Below are positions 38,683 to 45,646 of a stretch of DNA of 64,000 bases, piece by piece; position 1 is the stretch's first letter; each line of letters opens with the position of its first letter. Location of the stretch: positions 64,501-128,500 of the forward strand of contig JAJDDB010000027.1 of NCBI GenBank assembly GCA_029260575.1, given 5' to 3'. The translations under genes and the position numbers were made by a program. The notes under the pieces were generated by a model. It worked only from the letters and a program-made list of their open reading frames with translations, was not told where the DNA came from and did not search any database. This DNA is from Phycisphaerales bacterium. Lineage in GTDB: Bacteria > Planctomycetota > Phycisphaerae > Phycisphaerales > SM1A02.

Positions 38683-39911
38683 TCACGCCGCATCCAACAC
38701 ACGAAACTCACCGTCAATCACATCATCATCATCGCTCTGCGCACGATCAAGCTGCGGCATCGCGCGCTTTGCTGAGTCCGCTTCAAGCATACGACTCACG
38801 TCATACTTCCCCACATCGCCCGGCAACAACCTTCCCTCATTCACCTGCTCCAGATATCGATCACGTAACTCCCGCGCCGCTGCAACAAACTTTGGATCAT
38901 GCTTCTGCCTCTTCTTCCGCGGCTTCTTCACCTTCGCCGGCTCCAGCAACTGCTCCGGCGCATCCAACTCCGATACGTAATCCTCGCGATCGACATACCT
39001 GATCCGCCCACTGCGAATCACCGCCTTCTTCCCCAGCGGCACACCACCTAGGTGCTGCGACTGACTGCGCATCAACATCGCCTTGTCCCTGCGCGATAAC
39101 TTCGGCTGCTCCGGCCGCGTCTTCACCGGCTGACCACCCGGCAACTCCTTCGGCACATCAAGCTCCGGCGCAGCAAGCCCCGGCAACACCACCGGCTTCA
39201 CATCACGCCAATGCGTGTCCGGCGGGATCGGCAACACCAGACGATCCTCCGCTACCGCACCATTCTGCGTCTGACTCGGATACCAATACGGCGTGCCCCC
39301 GGAAGCAGGACCATCATCGTTATCCCGCACCCGCCGCTGCCAGAAAATATGTATGCGCTGTTTCGCTCGCGAACCCGTTCGAAACGCTAATGGTACAAAT
39401 CCGATACTTTCCCAGAACCAGTTTGCCTGTATGTCCTGCGCGCACCAGCACGAAAACAGCTTGCACCCGTACGCTGCCCGCTGAAACACTTCCTGAATCA
39501 GCGTCGCCCCGACCAGATGCCGATGCCGCAGCGGCATGACGTTGAGCTGATACACAATCCCCACATCATCACGCTTCATGTACTGATCCCTGGCAATGCA
39601 ATACCCCATCTGCACCGCACCGCTGCCAACCTGCGCGACCTCCTCCGCAATCAACACATCCCCACCCTCAATGTATTTCGTAAGCTGCCCCTTCGGCATG
39701 AACCCCACCATATGACTGTGCATCTTCTGCAACGCATCAACAAACGGCAGGTCGCTTCCGTCGCTTCGCGCACCTGCACATTACATCGAGCAGTCGGCGT
39801 CACCGCAGGAACATCACTATGCGCCTGCGACATTGCACGGTCATTACTTCCGGGGGCACACTGCGCCATAAACGCTGCAACGATCTCATTCGTTTCTGAT
39901 TTACGACTCAT
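38683..39911 (-). pseudogene. GNAT-family acetyltransferase gene broken by a single frameshift
   Basis: The 5' part (39911 to about 39758) encodes MSRKSETNEIVAAFMAQ...VQVREATEA; the GNAT core continues in another frame as DLPFVDALQKMHSHMVGFMPKGQL...YIEGGDVLIAEE...VYQLNVMPLRHRHLVGATLIQEV. Joining the frames near 39753-39758 (one base missing on the coding strand) restores a continuous N-terminus of the kind GNAT proteins have. The 3' part adds a ~200-residue basic, Pro-rich tail ending in DPKFVAAARELRDRYLEQVN. Without correction, the long frame could only start at a TTG at 39732. Either a true pseudogene or a sequencing error. Confidence 0.7.
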
Positions 39912-39943
39912 GACATGTCTTTCGTAGAGGACAAATTCCGAAC

Positions 39944-40015
39944 GAGCCGCGCCCGTCAGGAAGCGGGTTGCGTGTGTTTGCGGACATCATTCCCGCTCCC
40001 TCACAGTCGCGGCTC
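39944..40015. repeat. Palindromic interspersed element, copy B
   Basis: A 72-bp element with imperfect inverted 23-bp arms: left gagccgcgcccgtcaggaag (continuing cgg, identical to copy A), right ccgctccctcacagtcgcgg (continuing ctc, two or so mismatches from copy A). It lies between the broken GNAT gene and the Ig-like ORFs. The shorter spacer shows that the arms, not the middle, are conserved. Confidence 0.8.
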
Positions 40016-40016
40016 G

Positions 40017-40370
40017 TTACGACACACCCAACACAAACGCATCCGCTGCCAAACCATCCGGGGGCGCGCCCACCACATCCGCAGGCGATGCGCCATACGC
40101 AATACTCAGCGCCGCATTCTGCTTGCTGAACGTCAGCAGCACACCGCTCGGCACCTGCACCGACGCAGCGCTCGGCACTTCCACACCGAAATCCGCCAGC
40201 GTCAACAACCAGTTCGCTGCACTCAGCGGCTGATCCAGCAGCGCCTTATCAAACGACACCAGCATCTGCTTCGTCGCTCCAACCCAACTCGCACTCACCG
40301 CAACAGGCGGCGTTTCCGGGGGCGGCGACTCATGTAACGGGAAACGTACTATCCGCGACGTACCCTCCAT
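40017..40370 (-). CDS. Ig-like domain ORF, second half of a possibly split gene
   Basis: 117 residues. After a short Pro-rich linker (ESPPPETPP) it reads VAVSASWVGATKQMLVSFDKALLDQPLSAANW...VLLTF, which matches the pattern of the upstream ORF (VRITSASVNTTVLTLTFDQPV). Both look like single bacterial Ig-like beta-sandwiches. The ORF overlaps the upstream one by 41 bp and is in the +1 frame relative to it. Its ATG has no good Shine-Dalgarno. It may therefore be expressed by frameshifting, or the two ORFs may be one gene damaged by an indel. It ends 2 bp before palindromic copy B. Confidence 0.6.
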   Translation of the reverse strand: MEGTSRIVRFPLHESPPPETPPVAVSASWVGATKQMLVSFDKALLDQPLSAANWLLTLADFGVEVPSAASVQVPSGVLLTFSKQNAALSIAYGASPADVVGAPPDGLAADAFVLGVS

Positions 40371-40659
40371 CCTTGCTGCGCACGCCTGGCTCGACCGGGC
40401 TGGGTATGGTCACCATCGTCGCTGCTGCGATATCCGCATCAAACGTAATCTCGACCGTACCAATCGCAGAACTCGCCGCGCTCACTGCAACTGCGCCTGC
40501 TACATCGGTCGTATACGCAGGCGTGCCGCGCAACACCACCGGCTGATCGAACGTCAACGTCAGCACCGTCGTGTTCACCGATGCGCTGGTGATGCGCACC
40601 GCGGTCTGCTGCTTGGGCTTCACGCGGCCATGATTACGTTTCTCAACTCTACCTAACAT
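40330..40659 (-). CDS. Ig-like domain ORF, first half
   Basis: 109 residues from an ATG with a perfect AAGGAG seven bases upstream. A basic N-terminus (MLGRVEKRNHGRVKPKQQ) precedes an Ig-like fold: VRITSASVNTTVLTLTFDQPVV...GTVEITFDADIAAATMVTI. It ends ADSTFPVT just where the next ORF begins its linker in another frame. No signal peptide is visible. It follows, in the same direction, the family members at 40762-41148 and 41310-41978, which also carry Ig/Fn3-like modules. Confidence 0.65.
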   Translation of the reverse strand: MLGRVEKRNHGRVKPKQQTAVRITSASVNTTVLTLTFDQPVVLRGTPAYTTDVAGAVAVSAASSAIGTVEITFDADIAAATMVTIPSPVEPGVRSKDGGYVADSTFPVT

Positions 40660-40761
40660 GATCGTGCTCCTTATCCGCGCGCACTGGCGCGATTGGTTGT
40701 TCGTTCATTCGCAACGCAGAGGGGACACCCCTCTGCAACTCCCCGAAGGCAGCCGTGCTCA

Positions 40762-41148
40762 CTACACCGCCACCCGCATCGACGTCGGCTCGCTCCACGG
40801 ACCCGTCTCGCCACCCCGCGAAACCCACCGGCCGTAATACGTCGCCACCTTCCCATCGTCCCAATGCTCGTACTGCAACTCGATCAGGTTCTTCGTGAAC
40901 GTGCGATGGAACCGCGCTTCACTGACAGGCAAACGCTCAGCACCCAAGGCAATGAACAACTCCAGGCCGGTCGCGCCCGCCGCTTTCCTGCGGGCATCCG
41001 GCGACTGCGAATCGGCATACCGCAGGCATTGCACGCCGTTCGGCGTATTGCCCAGAATGGTCAACAGCGGCGGCGTCTGCGGGCACTCAACCCGCCTGCG
41101 ACGCGGCTTGCGCTTCTTCAACTTCGCATGATCGATGACACATTCCAT
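40762..41148 (-). CDS. Unnamed repeat-associated family, member C (C-domain only)
   Basis: 128 residues from an ATG with AAAGGA eight bases upstream; a longer reading frame to 41262 runs into an inverted repeat and is not coding. After a basic stretch (KLKKRKPRRRRV) it reads PPLLTILGNTPNGVQCLRYAD...ATGLELFIALG...VATYYGRWVSRGGETGPWSEPTS, matching the C-terminal half of members A and B, including the Fn3-like final strands. The helical N-domain is absent, so this is a natural single-domain version or a truncated copy. Confidence 0.75.
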   Translation of the reverse strand: MECVIDHAKLKKRKPRRRRVECPQTPPLLTILGNTPNGVQCLRYADSQSPDARRKAAGATGLELFIALGAERLPVSEARFHRTFTKNLIELQYEHWDDGKVATYYGRWVSRGGETGPWSEPTSMRVAV

Positions 41149-41170
41149 TGCACACATCCTTTCACTGCCC

Positions 41171-41253
41171 GTCATTCCTGCGCAGGCAGGAATCCAGTGA
41201 TTGCACAAACACTGTCCGCCCGTCCACTGGACTCCCGCCTCCGCGGGAGTGAC
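41171..41253. repeat. dRS3-like inverted-repeat element
   Basis: 27-bp imperfect inverted arms (41171-41197, gtcattcctgcgcaggcagg...; 41227-41253, ...ccgcgggagtgac) differing at about five positions, with a 29-bp spacer. Its translations read SRLRGSD/TPAEAGVQ and IPACAGMT, peptides widely produced by a common dispersed repeat in bacterial genomes. It occupies the gap between family members B and C. Confidence 0.8.
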
Positions 41254-41309
41254 ACGAAACACAATGTCTGGCTGTCTGGCTTTCGGCGCTTCGGCGCTTC
41301 GGCGTTTGC

Positions 41310-41978
41310 TTACGCCGCGATCCGGAAACTGATCGGTACCGACAGCGGCCCCACTTCGCCCCTCGGGCTGGCCCAGCGCGCGTAATACGTCGCAATCTTG
41401 CCATCCTGATCTTCAGTAAAGTCCACTTCAATCGGATTGCGCGTGAACTTGCCGTAGAACTGCGCTTCGGAAAAGGACGGGTCCTCAGTATCCGTGACCG
41501 CCAGGAACAATTGCAGTTCACTCGCGCCGAACGGCCGCGCTCCGCTGTCCGGCGTCGTCGTGTCGGCATACCGCAGTGTCTGCGTGCCCGGCAGATTGCC
41601 CAGCACATTGATCAGCGGTGATGTGGTCGGCACATCAATCGGCTCACGATCCGGATTGATCGGCCGCACGCCGATGTCAATCTTGTCCTCGTCCGTAATG
41701 CCTTCGTTATTTTTGATGTCGATCGCATACTGCCTGCACAACGACTCGCAGATCGACCGCGCATTGACCTTGGCCGCGACGGTGCCCTTGGTGCGCGTCT
41801 CCGGCGTGGTCGCCACCAGCAGCGCATTGACGAAGTTCGTCACCGTGCCGGCGATGGACGAAGCCTGCGCCGCAGTGAGCATGAACTTTGCAGGATCAGC
41901 GGAAATTCCGTTGCTGAATGCCTGGGCCCATAAACTGAAATTCGCATCTTCGCGCGGAATGTAATCGGTGCCGGCCAT
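41310..41978 (-). CDS. Unnamed repeat-associated family, member B (helical N-domain plus Fn3/Ig-like C-domain)
   Basis: 222 residues from an ATG with CAGGAG seven bases upstream. Residues ~10-95 are helical (DANFSLWAQAFSNGISADPAKFMLTAAQAS...). PLINVLGNLPGTQTLRYAD follows near 130-148, then a beta-domain GASELQLFLAV...KIATYYARWASPRGEVGPLSVPISF. The N-domain aligns with member A (FATTIARDPQRFNLTAED) and the C-domain with A and C. It is the first gene of a minus-strand run (B, C, two Ig-like ORFs, GNAT, metallopeptidase). Not recognised; no signal peptide. Confidence 0.78.
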   Translation of the reverse strand: MAGTDYIPREDANFSLWAQAFSNGISADPAKFMLTAAQASSIAGTVTNFVNALLVATTPETRTKGTVAAKVNARSICESLCRQYAIDIKNNEGITDEDKIDIGVRPINPDREPIDVPTTSPLINVLGNLPGTQTLRYADTTTPDSGARPFGASELQLFLAVTDTEDPSFSEAQFYGKFTRNPIEVDFTEDQDGKIATYYARWASPRGEVGPLSVPISFRIAA

Positions 41979-42190
41979 GTCAAGTCTCCTGAATACGTTT
42001 GAGGTGCAGGAGTTTTCGGGCGGCGCGGAGCGCAAATGAATACGAAGATACTCTTTTTGATATGTTTTCTGACTGTGATAGGTACAGTTACTGATTGCAA
42101 CAAGCATATCTACGTATAGTTACGGGTGGCGCACGCTTTATTCGGCGTCAAACAGCATCGCCTATAGCGCGAATCCGTGAACGAAACCCA
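41979..42190. other. Intergenic region upstream of member B
   Basis: An A/T-richer stretch that must hold the promoter of the minus-strand gene run. It contains the nine-base near-palindrome cagttactg. No gene is supported here. Confidence 0.4.
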
Positions 42191-42379
42191 ACGGAATTTT
42201 CGTTCCCTCAAACAAACATTCCGTTCCCGGTCACGCACGTTTCGCTTGCGGGAACGAAAGCTGCGTTCCCGGTCGCGGATGTTCCGTGTGCAGGAACGGA
42301 TGTCGCGTTTGGCCCAACGACGTTTCCGTTTCAGGTCACGCAATCCTCGTTGGCGGGAACGGAGTTCGCGTAGGGGTCA
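42191..42379. repeat. Degenerate 21-bp tandem repeat island
   Basis: Nine 21-bp units starting at 42191, 42212, 42233, 42254, 42275, 42296, 42317, 42338 and 42359. Most begin acg/aca, have cgttc or ttcgc in the middle and alternate between ends ccggtc and gcggga. No stop codons fall in several frames; one frame gives heptapeptides (TNIPFPV, THVSLAG, TKAAFPV, TQSSLAG). Alternating units (2, 4, 7 versus 3, 5, 8) resemble each other more than neighbours do, suggesting a 42-bp higher-order unit. Confidence 0.8.
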
Positions 42380-42621
42380 ATACAAGAGCTGTAGAGGACA
42401 CCGGAGATTGGGTTGGAGGAATCAACACACAATTCACGTGTGTTGACGCGCTCATACGGCACTTTGATCTCGAAACCCACCTTACTTACTCGACGTTAGG
42501 TGAGGTTTTGGCATTCGCGTAACCACCTAATTTAACACAAGTTGCGCCATTCATCACCGGGATGAAAGTAGGTTCAGATGGGAGCTGAGATTCTATAATT
42601 TGGAGCTTGACTCACAAAAAC

Positions 42622-42686
42622 GTTGATATACAGTCAACAAACTTGACATCTGAAAGTCAACAGAATATGGTCATCTTGAAGTCAAC
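42622..42686. promoter_or_regulatory. Operator cluster of TTGAC/GTCAA inverted repeats
   Basis: Three related inverted repeats: 42622-42638 (gttga-N6-gtcaac), 42643-42660 (ttgac-N8-gtcaa) and 42676-42686 (ttga-ag-tcaac). The half-site gtcaaca recurs at 42633, 42656 and 42681, spaced 23 and 25 bases. They lie 57-121 bp before the xre-type gene and surround its predicted promoter, which suggests autoregulation by the encoded helix-turn-helix protein (inference). Confidence 0.6.
42643..42671 (+). promoter_or_regulatory. Sigma70-like promoter of the XRE gene
   Basis: TTGACA (42643-42648) and TATGGT (42666-42671) separated by 17 bp. The -35 box is part of one operator repeat, so a repressor bound there would block RNA polymerase. 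Confidence 0.5.
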
Positions 42687-42742
42687 AGTGCGAACGATTC
42701 GCGCTGGCTTCAACGGACTTGAAAATTACAGGAGTATCGAAA

Positions 42743-43351
42743 ATGAGTCTTAATGAAAGACAGGAACAGCAAGGTGTGCCATGCGCGCTTGGCAAGGACG
42801 CCAATGATCAAACCAGTGGTGTCTTCGGAGCAGGCAATGATGCTTGTGCTGAACTAACGACCACGCTTAGGCAGGCAGCGATTGAATCAATGAGGGACGT
42901 GTCGGATGGAATAAAGACAGAGATTAGAATTGCATTCACTGAGAAGTTTGACGTATTTGAAGATCTAATGACACGATTCTCGGAAGAACTCGAACGGATG
43001 GCGGCAACAAGACGGCAGATGGAAGAAAGTTTCGAGCACAAAAAAACATGTGTTGATAACTCACCGTTGATAGAGACCAGAATTCCAACGACGACTTTCG
43101 GCGGATTTATGAGATCGCTTCGCCATGCTGGAAATGAATCACTAAGAGATTTTGCACTGCGAATTGGCGTCGATCCTGCGGCGGTTTCGCGCCATGAACG
43201 CGGAAACGTGATTCCAACGAAGCAGACTTTTAAAATGTATGCCGACGCTTTGAATTTGAAGAGTGGAAGCGAGAATTTTCAGAAATTTTTTGAACTAGCG
43301 AAGCGTGCTCAATTAGCCAACATTTCGCGAAATTTTGATTCGAAAGAGTAA
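42743..43351 (+). CDS. XRE-family transcriptional regulator with N-terminal helical domain
   Basis: 202 residues from an ATG with AGGAG eight bases upstream. Residues ~35-105 are predicted helical/coiled-coil (MRDVSDGIKTEIRIAFTEKFDVFEDLMTRFSEELERM), probably for oligomerisation. Residues ~125-185 form a Cro/C1-type helix-turn-helix: FMRSLRHAGNESLRDFALRIGVDPAAVSRHERGNVIPTKQTFKMYADAL. The base composition is visibly A/T-richer than the surroundings. It is followed 12 bp later by a gene of unknown function, and preceded by an operator cluster, an arrangement seen in phage-type and toxin-antitoxin-type regulatory pairs. Confidence 0.85.
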   Translation: MSLNERQEQQGVPCALGKDANDQTSGVFGAGNDACAELTTTLRQAAIESMRDVSDGIKTEIRIAFTEKFDVFEDLMTRFSEELERMAATRRQMEESFEHKKTCVDNSPLIETRIPTTTFGGFMRSLRHAGNESLRDFALRIGVDPAAVSRHERGNVIPTKQTFKMYADALNLKSGSENFQKFFELAKRAQLANISRNFDSKE

Positions 43352-43363
43352 AGGAAGAGTACT

Positions 43364-44068
43364 ATGAATGATAAAGAGAGAATACTCCTGTTGTCGCTCG
43401 TAAACGTGTTGTTCGCCAATCACGAATCCCACAGGCCTCAGAGGCGTTTCAATTGCCCAACCTTCCGGGATAATGCCAGAAAATTAATTGAAGAGACGAA
43501 TCTCCCCGCTAGACGCCCACTGTCAGTGTCTTCCCTTTATCAAACTTTTGAAGCTGGGGATTATGATCCTATAGATCAAAACGATGTTTCCAGTCTCAGC
43601 ATACCGTTAAATCAGATAATCGCATTATGCCCCGAAAGCCGTGAAATCTCAGTCGCAACAGAATTTTTCAATCTGCCCGATGGGCATCCAGACCAAGCGC
43701 CGTTAGTTATTGCTTTAGAACAAGCAGCTGGCTGTTTGATAGAGATGCGGGCGTTCAAGAAAACTCATCAGCCTGAAGATTCTTTTCGAATGCTCGCGAC
43801 TGCATTTGAAACGTTAACTCTTTCAGGCGAATATCTGGGAGGGATCGTCCATTATCCAGATGACTTAGTTTACCAAGCGATCATGTATGTTGCAGAAGAA
43901 CATCGTGACGTAGAGGTCAGCGGATATCTTGATGCGCTTATTGTTCAGGATCTGAGTTTACTTTTTGCTGCCCCACTTCGGTGGACAAATCGAAGATTGA
44001 TCAGCCTCGGTTACATACCGGGATTCAATCCGCGATTAATCGATGATCGAGATTTTCCGCAACGATGA
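43364..44068 (+). CDS. Unknown protein paired with the XRE regulator
   Basis: 234 residues from an ATG with GGAAGAG upstream, 12 bp after the xre gene. No domain recognised. The N-terminus is helical (RILLLSLVNVLFANHESH). A stretch NARKLIEETNLPARRPLSVSSLYQTFEAGDYDP might form a wing-helix or XRE-like DNA-recognition unit, and the middle (PLVIALEQAAGCLIEMRAFKKTH...FRMLATAFETLTLSGEYLGG) is helical and could be TPR-like. Composition matches the xre gene, so the two probably arrived together. Its 3' end overlaps the opposing HTH gene by 33 bp. Confidence 0.72.
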   Translation: MNDKERILLLSLVNVLFANHESHRPQRRFNCPTFRDNARKLIEETNLPARRPLSVSSLYQTFEAGDYDPIDQNDVSSLSIPLNQIIALCPESREISVATEFFNLPDGHPDQAPLVIALEQAAGCLIEMRAFKKTHQPEDSFRMLATAFETLTLSGEYLGGIVHYPDDLVYQAIMYVAEEHRDVEVSGYLDALIVQDLSLLFAAPLRWTNRRLISLGYIPGFNPRLIDDRDFPQR

Positions 44069-44305
44069 GTGGACGTTGAGCTTCTTGCGCATGCGGTCGA
44101 GCTGTTCGGTGATGCACGATGGCTTCACGTGCAGCGATCGGGCCAGACGCGGTGCGGTACGGTCCTGATCCACAATCAATTGCAGGATTTGCACCTGTTG
44201 GGCGGACAAGCCCATGTGCCGGCCGAGGGTGAGCCAGTTGATGGCGCACGATGGCTGCGATGTGGAGTTCGGCGGCGACAGATTCGAAGCTGCAGTGCAA
44301 GCCAT
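44036..44305 (-). CDS. Short LuxR-type helix-turn-helix protein
   Basis: 89 residues. The second half is a GerE/LuxR-like HTH: LSAQQVQILQLIVDQDRTAPRLARSLHVKPSCITEQLDRMRKKLNVHS, lacking any receiver or ligand-binding domain. Stand-alone LuxR domains are frequent in Planctomycetota. The ATG has GAGG eight bases upstream, but eleven in-frame codons without a start (IEFRITDEACA) precede it after a stop, so the true N-terminus may be a little longer via a non-canonical codon. It lies downstream of the YkgJ-type gene on the same strand. Confidence 0.6.
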   Translation of the reverse strand: MACTAASNLSPPNSTSQPSCAINWLTLGRHMGLSAQQVQILQLIVDQDRTAPRLARSLHVKPSCITEQLDRMRKKLNVHSSLRKISIID

Positions 44306-44390
44306 GGCACAAGCCTCATCCGTGATGCGGAATTCAATTCATCGGATCAGTGCTGCGCATTCCTGCATCGCCATTGTGGCGACAACACCG

Positions 44391-44759
44391 TCACAGTGCG
44401 GTCGGAATGGGAGCAAGTGGTACGCCGTGTACGGAGAGGAGCGTTGCGACGCGCGGGTGTGTTCTGCGGAAGCCGGGTTCGCGGGAGCAGTCGAAGTCGC
44501 GGCAGCCCTGGGGGCGGGTTTCGTAGATGCCGCAGCGGTGGGCATCGTCGAGATGTGGACAGCGGCCGTTGATGAATAACAAGACAGAGCCGTCATCAAG
44601 AGCAACGCCTCGATGGCCGGTGCAGCACGTTCCTTCACATTCAACGCAGGGAAGCGCTACCACGAACGCCGCACGAACTCGGCGGCGGTCGCTGCTTTGC
44701 GGTGTTCGATCGAAGTTCCAGTGCGTGTGATGAAGTGGTTGATGACGGAGTATAGGCAC
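44391..44759 (-). CDS. YkgJ-family cysteine-cluster protein
   Basis: About 122 residues (start uncertain: GTG at 44759, or ATG at 44801, which would abut the divergent gene). The cysteine pattern LPCVECEGTCC...GRCPHLDDAHRCGIYETRPQGCRDFDC is the signature of the YkgJ/UPF0153 family of putative zinc- or iron-sulfur-binding proteins. The chemistry is not established in general. It reads away from the tag gene and towards the short LuxR-type gene. Confidence 0.82.
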   Translation of the reverse strand: MPILRHQPLHHTHWNFDRTPQSSDRRRVRAAFVVALPCVECEGTCCTGHRGVALDDGSVLLFINGRCPHLDDAHRCGIYETRPQGCRDFDCSREPGFRRTHPRVATLLSVHGVPLAPIPTAL

Positions 44760-44835
44760 AAGAGCACGGCGCAGCGGAACGCTGCAGTATGATCTGCACA
44801 TGGAAGATGATGGACTGATGCGCTGCGGCGATGGT

Positions 44836-45447
44836 GTGATGCGCTGCTGGTGGTGTGTGGGTGATGCGTTGTATGAACACTATCACGACACGGAGTGGGG
44901 TCGGCCGAGTGGTGATGATCGTTACCTGTTCGAGAAGGTCTGCCTCGAAGGGTTCCAGGCGGGGCTAAGCTGGATTACGATCCTGCGCAAGCGCGAGAAC
45001 TTTCGCAAGGCGTTTCGCAACTTTGATATTGAACAAGTCGCGCGATTCAACACGCGGTCCGTCGAGCGCTTGCTGAAAGACGCCGGCATCGTGCGGCATC
45101 GTGGCAAGGTCGAGTCGGCGATCAACAATGCGCAGCGGGCGATCGAGATGATCGAAGCCTTCGGCAGTCTGGCAGCGTTCTTCTGGCAGTTCGAACCGTC
45201 AAAGAAGGAGCGGCCGAAGCAGTTCACGAAGGACGTCGTCATGAAGCTTGTGCAGACGCCGGAGTCGGTGGCATTGAGCAAGGAATTGAAGCGTCGAGGG
45301 TGGTCGTTTGTGGGGCCGACGACGATGTATGCCCTGATGCAGTCTGTCGGGCTGGTGAACGATCACCTCGATGGTTGTGGTGTGCGGAAGGCAGCAATGC
45401 GTGAACGAAGGGAATTTCGGGCACCTGGCGAGCGTCCGAGAAAGTGA
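44836..45447 (+). CDS. tag: DNA-3-methyladenine glycosylase I
   Basis: Excises 3-methyladenine from alkylated DNA, constitutively in most bacteria. The protein aligns with E. coli Tag from its first residues: MRCWWCVGDALYEHYHDTEWGRP, with the zinc ligands Cys3 and the His of YHD, and a second pair at NDHLDGC near the C-terminus. Between them are FEKVCLEGFQAGLSWITILRKRENFRKAFRNFD and GIVRHRGKVESAINNA, the expected HhH-fold segments. In-frame ATGs at 44818 and 44800 give longer N-termini without family support. 203 residues. Confidence 0.94.
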   Translation: MMRCWWCVGDALYEHYHDTEWGRPSGDDRYLFEKVCLEGFQAGLSWITILRKRENFRKAFRNFDIEQVARFNTRSVERLLKDAGIVRHRGKVESAINNAQRAIEMIEAFGSLAAFFWQFEPSKKERPKQFTKDVVMKLVQTPESVALSKELKRRGWSFVGPTTMYALMQSVGLVNDHLDGCGVRKAAMRERREFRAPGERPRK

Positions 45448-45646
45448 ACCTTTACGGCAAACAAGCGCAATCCTTGCCTTTGGCCGTCTATGGTGTTTAC
45501 TATCAGCGGACGAACACGGCCGGCGCATAGCTCGGCAATAGGCAAGATGGACGAGCCGGTGTGTCCCCGCACGGATTGACGTCCGCAGATCGATCGTGCC
45601 GAGGGCGGCACGGTTCGCCGGCCGGGCGTTCGACATGGAGGTTTGA

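Noticed and set aside
41149-41262. N-terminal extension of member C
   Set aside because: The extra residues are the translation of the dRS3-like inverted repeat; the ATG at 41148 has the proper Shine-Dalgarno.
42191-42379. CRISPR array
   Set aside because: Units are contiguous 21-bp and degenerate, without unique spacers between conserved repeats, and no cas gene is present.
42095-42446. Plus-strand ORFs over the 42-kb repeat island
   Set aside because: Open in more than one frame because of the 21-bp period; no start signal. Kept as a repeat, with coding potential noted as a finding.
37995-44068. Prophage
   Set aside because: No integrase, terminase, portal, capsid or tail gene can be recognised; Ig-like and XRE genes alone are insufficient.
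44069-44579. Plus-strand ORFs opposite the LuxR and YkgJ genes
   Set aside because: Low-complexity Arg/Gly/Ser translation; the minus strand carries the recognisable HTH and cysteine cluster.
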